A DNA stretch of 64,000 nucleotides, taken from Amoebidium appalachense (Eukaryota; Ichthyosporea). Positions 12,180 through 24,836 of this stretch are shown here, piece after piece. The stretch covers positions 18,042,001-18,106,000 of the forward strand of contig CAVNZM010000001.1 of assembly GCA_963693365.1 (NCBI GenBank). The letters run 5' to 3'. The notes under the pieces were generated by a model. It searched no databases and was not told the DNA's origin. It saw only the letters and a program-made list of their open reading frames with translations. How positions within the stretch are numbered: position 1 is the stretch's first letter; each line of letters starts with the position of its first letter. The position numbers were made by a program, and so were the translations under genes.

Positions 12180-12430
12180 ATGGGAGGAACGAGCGCGAGC
12201 AACACGTGTTGTCAGAGTGAAGGACTACCTGACACATTAGTCGTTGCGGTTATGGTGTGCTCTAGTTTGCTGCGGGGTTTGGAATTTACATTGAGTCGGG
12301 CTGCAGGACACTGCACGAGACGCTGCAGGACGACAGCAAATTGCAAGCCCTGCAGCCGTTCCTGCCGGCAGACAGTTCTATTTTTAGCACGTTCCTGGAC
12401 CAGCGAATGGGATTCAACGCAAAGAGGTAG
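7944..12430 (+). CDS. ALG13: ALG13, UDP-GlcNAc transferase catalytic subunit, 4 exons
   Basis: Exons 7944-8036, 9149-9332, 10706-10844 and 12307-12430 join in phase to give 179 aa, the usual length of stand-alone Alg13. The donors are GTAGGT, GTGCGT and GTACGT. The protein opens with the family signature [13 protein letters not shown] (residues 12-24). It continues with [36 protein letters not shown] (UDP-sugar-binding GT1 C-domain motif), [13 protein letters not shown] and LLYCTCTTL, and ends at KR-stop. Alg13 pairs with membrane-bound Alg14 on the cytosolic ER face to add the second GlcNAc to dolichol-PP-GlcNAc in N-glycan assembly. The start ATG directly precedes the signature. The introns are huge and made mainly of poly(C), CT and CA tracts, yet every exon is intact. 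Confidence 0.95.
8046..8240. repeat. Poly(C) tracts after the first ALG13 donor
   Basis: Two poly(C) runs (about 8056-8106 and 8177-8229) begin within 20 nt of the exon 1 donor at 8037. Confidence 0.9.
8443..9090. repeat. Pyrimidine-only tract: (CCCT)n, (CT)n, poly(C)
   Basis: About 650 bp of nearly pure C/T on the sense strand in ALG13 intron 1. It contains CCCT tetramers (8458-8530), CT dinucleotides (longest 8899-8979) and C runs, ending near the exon 2 acceptor at 9148. Confidence 0.9.
9409..10460. repeat. Intronic C/T-rich and G-rich low-complexity block
   Basis: ALG13 intron 2. C/T-rich at 9409-9560, poly(G) and G/A-rich at 9700-10130, then CT/poly(C) at 10269-10460. The strand bias switches twice inside one intron. 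Confidence 0.85.
10497..10705 (+). repeat. Degenerate ~30-bp tandem repeat ending in the ALG13 exon 3 acceptor
   Basis: About seven units share TTAACCCCA, a short AT-rich spacer and CAG, followed by GATATATCC. The last unit ends with the true acceptor at 10703-10705, so each unit resembles a 3' splice site. Confidence 0.8.
11486..11684 (+). repeat. Poly(C)-tailed dispersed repeat, copy 2
   Basis: The body (11486-11637) carries the shared GAGGACGGGCTCTGCTTATG core and ends directly in poly(C) at about 11638-11684. It is sense-oriented in ALG13 intron 3. Confidence 0.7.
11787..11880 (+). repeat. Poly(C)-tailed dispersed repeat, truncated copy 3
   Basis: Only the tail-proximal half is recognisable, around GCAGAATCTGTGTTGTGTTG and the following ATGTGCATTTTGTA. 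It is sense-oriented in ALG13 intron 3 and lacks the long C run. Confidence 0.45.
11909..12180. repeat. T/G homopolymers and (GT)n in ALG13 intron 3
   Basis: Poly(T) then poly(G) at 11906-11962, (GT)n at 11971-12018 and poly(G) at 12142-12178. Confidence 0.85.
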
Positions 12431-12971
12431 CGCATCATTTGACCGGATGGCGGTGTGTGTGGATGGTGGTGGGGTTGGTGGGTGGGGATGATTTTGACAT
12501 TCAACCATGAAGATAACATCGTCAGTTATAGTTATTTAGTTACTATCATATAGGGTGGACGGGATCCCAGGCGTATGCTCCTTGTTGCAAACACATGACT
12601 TGACACGACACATCGTTTGTTGTTTCGCTCATCATGGTAATGTGACCCTGCACAGCAAAAATTTACTGAAAATGTGTTAGGAAGGGGGTTGAGAGAATCA
12701 GTGCTTAAGGAGCTCAAATGTATCACTATGGGATGTGTACATCGTGTATGTAACCACAGTGACCGTATCAGTCGTATGCCCACATGTATGCTGTATGAAT
12801 GTAAACTAAACAAATAAACATTTTTGGGATGGTGCATGTGGCACAAGCCAAAGAGGGCTGCACAAAGGCTTCCACTTCACACACACACACACACACACCA
12901 CACACACACACAAACGTATAGGTATATTATATATATATACACACGTACACATGCAACAAACACCCATGTGT

Positions 12972-13052
<81 letters not shown>

Positions 13053-14012
13053 CATACGTACCTTTCACACACACATCACTAAAGTATACGCGGAAGTATA
13101 CACGCACGTAGACATTGAACACACGTACACGTATGCACACCAGCACCTGCACGCTCAGAGACACACACAAACACCTGCACACACATACACTCGCGCGTGT
13201 GTGCGCTGCATGCATGTGCACATGTACATCCCCTCCGGCCTGCTGTCCAACTTTCAAGTTTTTGCCCACGTTCGATCCAGTTACACGTGCACGCATTTGC
13301 GCAAGTCACGTGCACACACATTCAGGTAGAAATCCGGAAGAAATGGAGTCTTTGGCCAGGGCAGCTCTTTGTAGCAGCTTCTCATACAATTGCATGCATG
13401 CAGTGTCAGCAGCAGAGCAAGATAATGCATGCCAATTGGGCTCAAGGTGCCGGTAGTTGTGATCATGTCAATAAGGGTCTATTTGCAGGCCGGCACAGCC
13501 GGGCCAGATATTGACGTCATTCTGTGCACATCCACTGTCATACACGTCCACCGAGAATATCCAATAAGCACACGTATGGGCAAGTTGACTCACTGTGCGA
13601 CTGTGTGGTCACTTGGAAATCTCACCAGTTGCCTAAATGGTCAGAATTCAATGGCATATGTGGGAACATGCACCATGGAACAAAACTAGAAAGGAAAACA
13701 AACATACCGATAGAAAGGTTACCGTAACCATAAACAATACATAGCGACTCATCGTGGTGGGGAACAATAAGGGCATAAGTGTATGCTGAGCATTTCGAAG
13801 GTAATGCATACCGAGTGTCCCAAGCTTTTGCACAACACCAAACGCTTCCAAAGCGGATGTGTGCAAACCTACATTCGTTTTTTTGCGCCTTGTGACCTGC
13901 ATGTGCACGTCTGCGTACACCCCGACCACAACCTCATTAGCGTGCACAATTACCGCTATCAAGCAACCACGTGCACATAACCAGTGCTGTGTTTGCACGC
14001 GCACATGCCCAC
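12431..14012. other. Convergent spacer between ALG13 and eIF3j
   Basis: Contains (CA)n at about 12875-12912 and 12977-13050 and more CA-rich DNA to about 13320. The remainder is unique sequence with no conserved coding signal that I can see. Confidence 0.5.
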
Positions 14013-15015
14013 CTAGTAGTCATCGTCGTCATCCCCTGCATCCTCCGTGTAGTCTCTGTCCCCCCTGGCCTCCATCTTCAGCGTGGCCTTGCCCTTCTTG
14101 GGCTTCACCTTGCCTTTCTCCTGCGCCACAAAAAACACAAAGTTCGAGGGGGGTTCCTTTAGGTATTCGAATCGAATCAGACCCGAATGGGACATACGCA
14201 ATATGATTGGCTTGGTGCATATCACACAGCATTTAGCCCGACCCGAGGATGATCATAAAGCAGGAATAAAAAATCAGCCTAAAAGAAGCCCTCTTTGAGT
14301 ACCTACACACACAACCTCAACAGAAAACATCAAAGGTGGAAAGTGTAGTTCGCAAACATTATCCTAGAACGAACAATTAGGCAGAACCCCCATACTATAC
14401 ATAACGTCCCAATTCAGAATTTTTTCTCCCGTCCCGTCCACTCAAGCTTCATGGTTTACTTTGAGCTAAATGCATGTGATCCTGTGAATGGAGTTCTGCA
14501 CACATGCACTCTTAACGGCAAAAAAAGATGGAATATCTGCGTGCACGTCCGCGTGTATTTTGCCCGTGCTGTGTTCATGGGTGCACATGCAACCATGCAT
14601 ACTTTGCAATTGCCACGTCTGCACCCTGCCCCACTACTATCCCCTTCAAAAAGTCCGCACGTATGCGTGCACACCATCCGTGAGCATGCATGTGCACGCG
14701 TATGCATGCCAACACCACCCATGCACTCACGCCCTTACATCCCCGCCAACACGCACCCCCACAAGAACACCAGCAAACCCTTTTGAACTGGCCACATAGA
14801 TGCACACACAGTGTCACACACACACATATCTGCAGCCGCAATCACACATGCACACATATCAGGGGCACACACCGCCTTCTGTTTGTCGTTTGCTATGTTG
14901 TTGAGCATGGAAACGATCTTCTTGACGTCATCAACACTCGCGTTGGCAGTGGCCTCCCTCAGGATCGTCTCGATCGTGAACGAATAGAACGGCGTGGACT
15001 GCAAAAGGGGGGGCA

Positions 15016-15062
<47 letters not shown>

Positions 15063-15129
15063 TGGTTAGACTGAGGTACATGGTACAAAGGGTAAAAGAT
15101 ATGCTCAAAGAGAGAGAGAGAAGGGGCAG

Positions 15130-15160
<31 letters not shown>

Positions 15161-16505
15161 AGGATGGACCAGGCCATGAGAAAGACACAAGATTTAGACA
15201 AAAAAGAACAAAAACATAAGTGCGCGAGCCCCCGTGTGCATGTGTGTGTGTCTCTGTGTGCGCGCGCGCGTGCGCGTGTGTGTATGTGTGTGTGTGCCCC
15301 CGGGAGGAGGGACGGTAGCGGCAGTATATGGTGAGAGAGAGACCGAGAGGGAGAGTGTGTGTGTGTGTGTGTATGTGTGTGTGTGACAGATAGGGGGGAG
15401 GGGGGGGGGGGGGGGGGGGGGAGGGGGGGGGGGAGAGGGGGGGGGGGGGGAGGGGAGAAAGAGACAGACAGAGATTCTGTGCCTGTGCCCCCGGGGGGGG
15501 GGGGGGGGGGGGGGGGGGGTTAGATGCGAAATACGGCACGTACTGCACATGCACGATGAGAAGCACGGTGCAGGACACATGAAAATGCAAACATTCAAGT
15601 ATGCAACATCAGCAATGCGCACAGTATGCGTCATAAGCAAAGCCCATCCTCTGGGAGGGTCTTAGTCACGGGGGGAAGGGGGGAGGAGGAAAGACAGGAC
15701 GTCATTATTCGCCACATGGTTAATCTAGGGGGATGCCGCTGCCGGCAGAGGCAAAAATGTGGCAGTCATTAATAGGAATGTGGTCACGGGATCACTAGTT
15801 GGGCATAGAATCTGGGGCCAAATTCTGCGATCGGCCCTTTAGAACGAAGTTGAAACTAGAAAAAAGGGTTTGGTGCCTTAGGAAAAAAAATGGGAAATAA
15901 AAAAAAAGGCGCAATATTAGTATAAGCTTATAGGGGCGTCCGATGCCGTCTTCATTGTCAAATTAAGGAAAAATCGGTTGGAATTAGGCTTTAGCTGAGT
16001 TGCGCTGGGACCTCTCGCACCCGAACGATCCCTCAAGCCGCCAGGACTATGATAAGATGATGATTGCTTTTCATTTCGACCATGGATGAGGGATTGGAGA
16101 CCATACCATGCTTATAACAAATTTGCGCGTCGCTTTATATACTATCGTTTACATTATGCACACAAAGCTCGTTTACTATTGAGAAAAAAGACTTAATATT
16201 TAAAATGACTTTTGACTATTACCTACATAGTAGATTCTGACCACATTCCAATCTCGCCAGTCACTATAAATCCTGGTCTATTTTTAGTAAATTACTGGAG
16301 TGAACATATCCCGAATACTGCCTGAAAAGTGGTGGTGTGGGCAGGTGAGTTACTGGCTTTGATATTCTTCCATGCCAAGTGTTCTGGTAGGTGTTCACCG
16401 CGCACGTGTAGGTGCTCCTGGTGTTTTTGCTTGCATGCTGATGTGTGTCTTTCTGTGTGCATGTGCCATTCTGCATGTGTGTATGGGCTTGTGTTTGTGC
16501 TTGTG

Positions 16506-16569
<64 letters not shown>

Positions 16570-17235
16570 CGACAACACGACACAGCACCTAATTGCAGAC
16601 ACGATCACAGAGATTAACTACTTATAAGCTGCCCATTTTTCCTTCCCCAGAGCATGCACCCGCCGCCACACATGCACACGTGCAAATCACGTGACATTGC
16701 ACCCTCTTCCCATGCATACACGTGCAAATCACGTGACATTGCACCATCTTCTCATGCATACACGTGCACCCACCTGGAGGGACGATAGCCTCTTAGCCAC
16801 CAACTTTGCCAACTCTGCGAACTCTTCCTTTGATTTGGGCTGCAGCGCCGCAAACTCACCACCTGAAAAAAAAAATAATCAAAGTCAGTGTGTGATCTCA
16901 ACAAATCTTGCAACATGTAAGGATGCAAAAGGGTGTATAGAAAAAAGTCAATCAGTTTGTAATCTGCCCTCGTGGAAGGCACCGGAAAAATGTACAAATC
17001 ATTGTGTCATTCTATAAATAAATAAAAAAAACTAATACAGATAACGGTGAAACAAATGAACAGATGTCCAGTATCACACACACCCGTGTGCCACCCGCCT
17101 CTATGCATTCAAGAAGTAAGGGAATATACCGGGTACACCCTTTCCACCAGACACTGATCTTTTTAACACCTCGTGTCATCAGGGTAAACCATAAAGCGTG
17201 GAGTTGTGTGTGTGTGTTTAAAAGGAGGCAGGGAC

Positions 17236-17268
<33 letters not shown>

Positions 17269-17357
17269 GGGGGGCAAAGAGGAGCACATGCCCCCCCCCC
17301 CCCCCCCCCCCCCCCCCTACCCACACACACACCACCCCTCCCATCCCCCCCACCACC

Positions 17358-17427
<70 letters not shown>

Positions 17428-17915
17428 AAATCTCTCCTCACAATATCTACCCAACTGTCAACCAGAACCAAACCGTAACCTATCCCTTCCTTCCACTCAC
17501 ATTCTCTCTCTTCATCCCACACTACCTGCAAGACCACCACTAAATATTTATGCGGATACCACCACTAACCCACCAAGATACCACACAGCCCACCCACCTG
17601 CTTTCCTTCTTGCCGGTACGTCTTTCTTTGCATTCAAACCCTGTCAACACCCCAACAGTTAGCAAACATCAGCTACCCCTCCAGTGTTAGCCCTTATCCC
17701 CGCCCCCCCCCCCCCCCCCCCCCCCCCCCCCCACCCCCAACACACACACACCACCACCACCACCACACACACACATACGCGTGTGCTCCCCTTGCCCGAC
17801 CATTCATTAAAATAGAACCAGTAGGCACCGTTCACCCACAAACATAGCGACCCTTTACCTTACCATCAGTATACCATTCCATCCATCCTCCCCCTTCCCC
17901 GCCCCCTCCCCCTCA

Positions 17916-17946
<31 letters not shown>

Positions 17947-18189
17947 CACCCGCCCAACCCCACACACGCACACGCACACCCACACACAACCACACCACTT
18001 CATCAATGTGCAACAAATCAGTCCTTGCCTGCCTGCTGCATCTTTCAACGAATCCTTTTCTGTCCCTTCACATAAACCTTCCACATACCCTCCTTACCTC
18101 ACCACACGTTTCGACCCAGAAAAAGGCACGAATACCCGCACACACACACGATCACTCATCCACCAACCACAATGCAGACAGCAACACAG

Positions 18190-18242
<53 letters not shown>

Positions 18243-18444
18243 CACAGACACACACACATACACACATGCACACACAAAACACACAGGACTCACCACATCG
18301 TCTGCAGGGTTTGATTCCTTTTGCTGCTCTTTCTCTTTCAACACCTGCCGCAGCACAAACCAAGTCAGTATACACGACCCGCAAGAATCCGTGTAAAAAA
18401 AAAAAACGAAAAAAAGCCACACCTTTTCGCTAATGGTCCTCTCT

Positions 18445-18503
<59 letters not shown>

Positions 18504-18706
18504 ACACGCAAAAAAAAAAAAACCCACACACACAAACCACCACCACCATCCCGACCGCCACCACACACCTCGCCGCACCATTCGACCTAAACGCAAAACC
18601 CCACTCATCCCCAATTCTGGTCTATACCCCGTCGTTTCAAAAAATGCACATCTACACTCTCTTGCACCCAGATGCCTCAATCATTCCCTTGCCTTTCATC
18701 CCCCCC

Positions 18707-18737
<31 letters not shown>

Positions 18738-18912
18738 AATTAATAAAAAAAAAAATAAATAAACAAATAAATAAATAAATAGTCCCACGGGGGTGCCCCA
18801 ACCACACAAAAAAATATCGCTACACACCACCCACAATAATACGTTCTACCCTCCTTGGCCGTTGCCTTCCAATCCATCCTCCTCTCTCACCTCCTTCCTG
18901 CCCCGACCCCCC

Positions 18913-18967
<55 letters not shown>

Positions 18968-20180
18968 AAAAAAAAAGGGGGAGGGAAAAAAGCAAAAACC
19001 CAACCACCCCCCACCTGCTTCAAGGATTTCTTTTTTGGTTGGGCAGCGGCGGTAGCGCCAGGCTCAGGGGTGGCTGCTTTCTGCGAGGGGGTGCCCTCTT
19101 CCTCCTCCGAATCCGCGTCCCAATCGTCCTGGAAAGGAAAAAGAAGAATTAAAATCAGCTTACAAGTAGGAAAATGCTGACCCACACATTTGTAAACAGC
19201 CATTCCCTTCCCCTTCCCCCCCCCGAAAAAAGGGGGAAAAAACAACATGTCCTCCCCTGTCCCCCCTCCCCCTCCCTCCCAGCCCCCCCTCCCCCTCCCC
19301 CCGTCCCCCTCCCCCTCACACACAGCCTTTTCTTCCTGCCCTTCTCCTCCCTTACCCCCTCCCCCCCCCCCCCCCCCCCCCCGCCGACCCCACACACACC
19401 ACACCCAGGACACCACACACGGTAGCTCTTGGGGACTATCAAAGGTATCTCAGCCCCCCCCCCCCCCCCCCCCCCCCCCCTCCCCCCAACACACACAACC
19501 CTCCCAACACACACATCGATCAAACCCCCATCTGCTGTCTTGCCTTGTCTCCTCCATGCTACCAAACCACTGCATATCAGAGAACCCCCTACCCCCCCCC
19601 TACCCCCCCCCCCTCCCCTCCTCCTCCCCTCCCCCCCCCCCCCAGGGGAACACAACAGGAAGCTATGCCCTCACAGCACTACCCCCCCATCCCCCCCCCC
19701 CCCCCCACCCCCACCCCGTCCCAACCCTCCCTCTGACTACACCACTAACGCCTTCTCCTTCCCCTTCCTGGCTCCAGCTCGTTCTCTCCAATCCCATCCC
19801 CCTACCTTCACCCCCTCCCCCCCCCACACAGACACACCTCCCCACACCCCTAACAAAAATAACCGTTCTATCAAAAAAAAGTATTGGGGCAGGGGGAAAT
19901 GGGAAACGAAAGGGCGAAGAACATAAGAAAAGCAAGCACCACTGCTTTTCCTTTGAGTTTGGGTGTGTGGGAAGGGGGGTGGGGGGGGGGGGGGGAAGGC
20001 ACCAACAGAATGCCCCCCTCCCCCTCCCCCCTCCCCCCTTGCCCCCCCTCTTATCATTAGAAAGCACAAGGTACAAAACAGGAAAGCCCCGAATATGACC
20101 AGAAACAAACTCCAGCAACTAAAGGGTATCTTTGAGGCCTATCTGTGGGTATGCGTGTGTGTGTCTCTGTGTGTGTCTCT

Positions 20181-20269
<89 letters not shown>

Positions 20270-20524
20270 GGGAGGTATGTGTGTGCGCGGATGCTCACTT
20301 GCACATGTTGTGAGTGTTGGGCACACGCAACAGGGTGTGTATAGTCTGTGCTCGAAATTCATAACGCATGCAAGTAGTCATGAAATAAAGTGTATGCTGG
20401 GGAAACTGTGTGTACGCGCAGGTGTATGTGTATGTGTTTGTGTGTTTATCAAGCTTGCTGCACACATGCACAAGTGCATGTCTGCTTGTCCGTCCGTCCG
20501 TCCGTGTATGTGTGTGTGTGTGTG

Positions 20525-20581
<57 letters not shown>

Positions 20582-20750
20582 TTGCATCTGTAAGCACACA
20601 CTGGCACCCACCTTGTGTGTGTGTATGTGTGTCTTTGCGTCTGTAAGCACACACTGGCACCCACCTTCACGTCATCCTCATCCTCATCCTCGTCCTCAAA
20701 CCCGATCTGTGCCGTGCGCTTTGGCACCTGTGGCTCGAAATCATCGTCCT
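14013..20750 (-). CDS. EIF3J: Eukaryotic translation initiation factor 3 subunit J, partial model
   Basis: Exons in transcript order: 20750-20665, 19128-19015, 18344-18294, (tentative 17640-17598), 16862-16774, 14998-14873 and 14120-14013, stop TAG. All phases agree. eIF3j loosely joins eIF3 on the 40S subunit and affects mRNA-channel access and subunit recycling. The acidic DDDFEPQ and [11 protein letters not shown] are followed by [11 protein letters not shown] as in animal eIF3j. A Lys/Glu/Gln helix ([10 protein letters not shown]) comes next. The C-terminal half reads [16 protein letters not shown], then [17 protein letters not shown], then [20 protein letters not shown], then a Lys-rich tail with acidic DDDDDY. 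Missing parts are the start-codon exon, which must lie upstream of 20750 because an in-frame stop precedes this exon, and probably the segment usually reading like LAEKLRLQKLQEE. The 43-nt tentative exon fits in phase but has no clear conservation. Confidence 0.88.
15003..15519. repeat. Intronic poly(G) runs with (GT)n
   Basis: eIF3j intron. G runs at about 15020-15060, 15133-15160, 15390-15450 and 15493-15519, with a GT/GC stretch between. On the sense strand the first is poly(C) ending close to the acceptor at 14999-15001. Confidence 0.85.
15520..15668 (-). repeat. Poly(C)-tailed dispersed repeat, copy 4
   Basis: Full-length body between the poly(G) at 15493-15519 and a G/A-rich stretch. 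It shares GCATGTGTCC and GATGGGCTTTGCTTATGACG (minus strand) with copy 2. Sense-oriented in an eIF3j intron. Confidence 0.65.
16510..16572. repeat. (GT)n with GC end
   Basis: About 25 GT units at 16510-16560 run into GCGCGCGCGC, inside the same eIF3j intron. Confidence 0.9.
17239..17428. repeat. Poly(G), poly(C) and (CA)n cluster
   Basis: Poly(G) at 17239-17267, poly(C) at 17291-17317 and (CA)n at 17360-17426, in an eIF3j intron. Confidence 0.9.
17700..18520. repeat. Intronic poly(C)/(CA)n block
   Basis: Poly(C) at about 17703-17731, 17918-17944 and 18451-18489. (CA)n lies at 18191-18240. The eIF3j exon 18294-18344 is embedded here. Confidence 0.85.
18700..20065. repeat. Intronic C-rich low-complexity block
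   Basis: Poly(C)+poly(A) at 18701-18740 and 18915-18976, then C-rich DNA from 19200 to 19830 and 20015-20052. The eIF3j exon 19015-19128 sits inside. On the sense strand these runs are poly(G), unlike the other genes. Confidence 0.8.
20183..20266. repeat. (GT)n, about 41 units
   Basis: A nearly pure GT run inside the eIF3j intron. A second run lies at 20510-20578. Confidence 0.95.
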
Positions 20751-22390
20751 CTGCGGCCACACAACCATGTCAGTGCTGTTTAACAGACTTCTTGTATCTC
20801 ACTGAATTCAGGCCTTTGGTGTTTATGCGCATGTTCACACCAGTTAGCCGATCTGTGTGTGCTCTTGCACCACGCGCTTGAACACGGTTAATTAAATTGC
20901 ATAAACAGATGTGGGTGTGTAGCTGTGCACGTTGACAGGAGCCTGAAGGTGATGGATGCCCAAAAAACTGCTTCACAGCTGTTTCTCCTTTGAAGAGAGT
21001 AGAGGCGGTTGTTATGTCTTCTGTAAACTGAAATCGTACGTGCGCAGAGCAGCGTGTGACTGGTTGTAAGTGTTCTCCCTGCTTATCAAAGGCTACCAAT
21101 AATTGTCAACATGCGAAGCATCAACAGGAGTGTGACCACGGTCTAAAAGCGAACAAAGGCTTTTGGGTTAGGGTTGGTCGCCATGGGCTACTGGAACCGC
21201 CAACACATCAACCTAATCCAGGGACAGTGCGCCAGCACTGAACGCGCTAAGAAGCCATAAGGGAGGACACTAACCCCAAGACATGGTGCCTGTGTGCTCC
21301 TACAACAACTTGAATTACTATACACAGTATACTTTCTTCGTTCTTGTGTGTTTAGTTGCACAACTGCTTTGGCGTCACATGTGCCACGGGTCGGAACTGT
21401 TCGATCAATTCGAGCCGAATCTGACATTTCGATTCGAATAACAACCCGAGCCGGATTGATAGCGACGGCCCGGGGGGGGGGGGAGGGGGGGGGGGGGGGG
21501 GGGGGGAGGGGGGGATACTTCTATCATTCTAGTCAAGTGAGGGCAATTGCTAAATTAGGCTGTCAGAGAAAGAAAAAACTTTTGAACGCACACGTTCAAT
21601 CTTCAAGGGCAAAAAGTATGCATCATGGGGATTCGATGACACGGCATTCAATATAATAAAAACTGCACTATGCACATGGGGATCATGTGATGGGGATGAC
21701 ACATCACCGTCACCATCACAAGGCATCAAAACCTCTTATATAGCACTCCAAAATATAGGAGTGTTTCAAGGAGCCCATGCAAGGCATTGACAATACCGAT
21801 CTATCGGTAATGGGGATGACACATCAGTATCACCATCGCCAGGACAAAGTGTAAAAGTCTTTTGTTACGAGCATGTACATATGTGAACCAGGTATTTCAA
21901 TCTACGTGTGCACAATCGCTACTCAAATTTATGGTGTTCTTTCTGCATTCACCTTCTCACCACCTTTCCTTTCTCCTCTTCTCTTGTCCAACGCTTGCAA
22001 ACTTTGTTGTTGATGCTCTGACTGGACGCAAATACATAGGCTGTTTGCATCTTGTGAATGGTTGCTGGCTAGTTGTAGACGTGGTGGGTGAGTTGTGTTG
22101 TGACACCTATTTCCATCTCGGAATTGTCTTTCAGGCCGGTTCGACGATTCCCTGGACCCTATGCCTCCATGCTTGGGCGGCCTTAGGTTTTTTTTCCGCG
22201 TTTATGGAGCAAATGGTCCCGAGGGAGCTTGACGGCAACAAGGAGCTGGAGGCTTAGCTCTTGATCTTACCATGAGATCTGTGGGACTGATGTTGACGAG
22301 AATGTGCCCGGAAAAGTGTGAGGTGTGTTTTCCCCGCCGCTGCCATGTCTCGAATCCCCTCCCCTACAGAGACCTCTTCCTCTCTCTCCG

Positions 22391-22430
<40 letters not shown>

Positions 22431-22615
22431 CCCCTCTCCCCCCGCCGGGGCACCTTCTTTCTCTCCCTGTGTTTCTGGAAGTATGACTCAGTAAAAATTT
22501 GTTAACACGACTCGGCTTGAAACAAACGATAAACAGGTAGAACTACCGAAAAACAAATCACCACAATAACACAAGCCCTCTCCCTTAAGCCTCTCCCCCC
22601 TCCCCTCCCCCCCTT

Positions 22616-22654
<39 letters not shown>

Positions 22655-22790
22655 AAAAAAAAAAAATCCGGGCTCTTAAGTATTCCCGTGCAACCCATCA
22701 ACCACAAAGCCATCACATGTCCTTCGCGCTTGGATGTTTATTGCTGACCCAACTGAACCCAATGCAATCCAACCCAACCCTTCCAACCTC

Positions 22791-22837
<47 letters not shown>

Positions 22838-22897
22838 CCCAAACAAAAAAAAAGTAAACTAAAAAACAAATAATAGAACTCGAACACACGTGACACA

Positions 22898-22962
<65 letters not shown>

Positions 22963-23559
22963 CACAGCCCCATTTTGAGACTGCCTGCCGACGTCAAAAA
23001 TGACTTGAGCTGGTATATGCTGAACCCCAGTTAGCACTAGTCAGTCGCATGTACATGTTACTTGCTTCTATAGATCTATGGATAGTACTGCCATTTACAT
23101 AGCTGTTTCAGATGACCTCTCTGTTATTTGGATTGCTGCACTTTGGCAGATGCTGTAGAGTTATGAGCCACTACAAAGCCTTAGTGCCGCAAGCGCCGAT
23201 TTGTAATTTAGAGTGAAGCTCAACGGGGACCGAGAGAGAAGGAGGGAGAGTGCAGGCAAGATTCAATTCGGACATCTGCAATTTTTTAACTTGGGCGGGC
23301 TAGATGCTCCTTTGACCAATACCATCATTAAGCCCCATAATGACATGTAATGGGAGATTCACACCCAGGATGCATGGAACCACACGTGGCAATCATCACA
23401 ATCAATGCCAGTATGCTTTCCTAGGGATAGAAATATTCGTCATTCAACACCACTATTCCACCATATCCTTATGATGATTACCATATCTCTGATATTTATT
23501 ATGAGTATATAGTTAGTAATGAAAAACATGTAGTTATGGGGATTCACACACCCTAAAAT
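20751..23559. other. Spacer that should contain the eIF3j 5' exon
   Basis: I could not place the start-codon exon of eIF3j. Poly(G) lies at 21471-21515, poly(C) at 22390-22426, poly(C)+poly(A) at 22618-22665, and poly(C) then (CA)n at 22792-22962. Apart from the weak frame at 22132-22257, no coding sequence stands out. Confidence 0.45.
22132..22257 (+). CDS. Possible terminal exon, weak
   Basis: An acceptor-like TCTTTCAG at about 22126-22133 is followed by an open stretch with a hydrophobic run (WTLCLHAWAALGFFSAF) and a polar tail ending ELEA-stop. No partner exon or family was recognised. It may be chance. Listed only because splice context and membrane-like composition coincide. Confidence 0.15.
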   Translation, partial: QAGSTIPWTLCLHAWAALGFFSAFMEQMVPRELDGNKELEA

Positions 23560-24133
23560 TTGCTGATGTACGCCTACGACAGCACCAAGAGATCGTGCGA
23601 CAACACCAACGAGTGCACCACGGGCGCACACAACAGTTACTGCGACAAGTTGAACGGAGAGTGCACGGACAACACCGGCTCCTTTAGCTGCCGCTGCCAG
23701 TCCGGGTACACGGGTCTGGGTGTGGCAGGGACCTGCCAGGCCGAACCCACGTGCACTGCCAAATATGGGCAGTACTATAGCGCTGGCAAGGTCAAGCTCA
23801 CGGCGGTTAACGAACTTGCAGGGGACCATCAACACGACCGAGATCGGCATTCCCATCGGCAGCGTGCACATTGTCGTGGCCTGTACTACCGGTGCTATCC
23901 CCGGGGTGTCCAAGCAGGGTTACCCTGTGCCCGGCCAGTTTGTGCAAGACTGCAAGGGCACAAACTGTGTGGCCACCGCCACCACCACCAACGTCAACAA
24001 ACTGGTCTATTCCAGCCCCGTGCTCAACCTCAGCAAGTTGACGTGCAAGTCGTACATCGTGGTGGTGCATTACACCCTCGGTGCTGAGACTGTTTTTGGC
24101 TGCGGCATGTGCTCTGCTACTGGCTGTGGCTAA
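23560..24133 (+). pseudogene. EGF-domain protein fragment with an internal frameshift
   Basis: From ATG 23560 the frame encodes a calcium-binding-type EGF domain: NTNECTTGAHNSYC, then the C-terminal pattern GSFSCRCQSGYTGLG, with six cysteines over about residues 14-56. Around 23806-23812 the reading frame must change by one base to continue into a second open segment ending CSATGCG-stop at 24133, rich in Thr/Val with paired cysteines. One extra T in AACTTGCAG would restore it; a 31-nt GT...AG segment (23780-23810) would also restore it, but is far shorter than other introns here. No signal peptide is seen, so upstream exons may be missing. It is either a real extracellular-protein exon with a base error or a decayed copy. 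Adhesion or matrix function is inferred from EGF only. Confidence 0.55.
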
Positions 24134-24836
24134 AGCTTTGGTGGTTCCCGCTGGGCCTCCTACATGACGTATTAGGATTTTGGGAAGGGGGAAGGGCGGG
24201 GGGGGGGGAGGGGGGGGGGGGGGGGGGGGAGGCACGTCTCTGTGATGTTTGATTTCGATTTGTAGCAATTTGTAAAGTGTAAGTTGTTTGTGTAATCGAT
24301 TAACGTTGTTTACTTTCATTGACATTGTTCGCCAACACTTTGTATGATTGACATTGTTCGCCAACAATTTGTAAAGTGCAAACTGTACGCTTTACATTGC
24401 AATTATTGATGGACCTTTTTTGCCAATGGTAAACGTGGCCCACGGTAATTTGATTGTTTGCCTTATGGTAAATTCATGGTTGTACATTGATCGCCACTTA
24501 AGCTTGTTTGCCAAGTGACTTGGTATAATGTCACTTTTATACAGACCATGTGTATACTTGTACTTGACTACTTCTTTGACAATTTTTAAGGCACTCCTAA
24601 CTTCACCGGCCGCGGGCAAACACTAACGGTTTGCGTTCTTCCGGGGCATATGTGAGTGCTACTTCTTAGACTAGTCTGGTGTCCGCATTGAATCATTGCT
24701 GCCAGCGCGAATATTCATTAATATTTAATATCCAATCGATATCGTTGACCAAACATCACCTTGCAACCGGCCAACTTAGGCCGCCAAAGTTACTTTGAAA
24801 ATTCGCCTAGCAAGCTTAAGAGTGATCACCCGGTTA

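Noticed and set aside
18001-18085. Possible extra eIF3j exon ([13 protein letters not shown] in one frame)
   Set aside because: Weak resemblance to the missing eIF3j helix, but no acceptor/donor pair gives the required phase.
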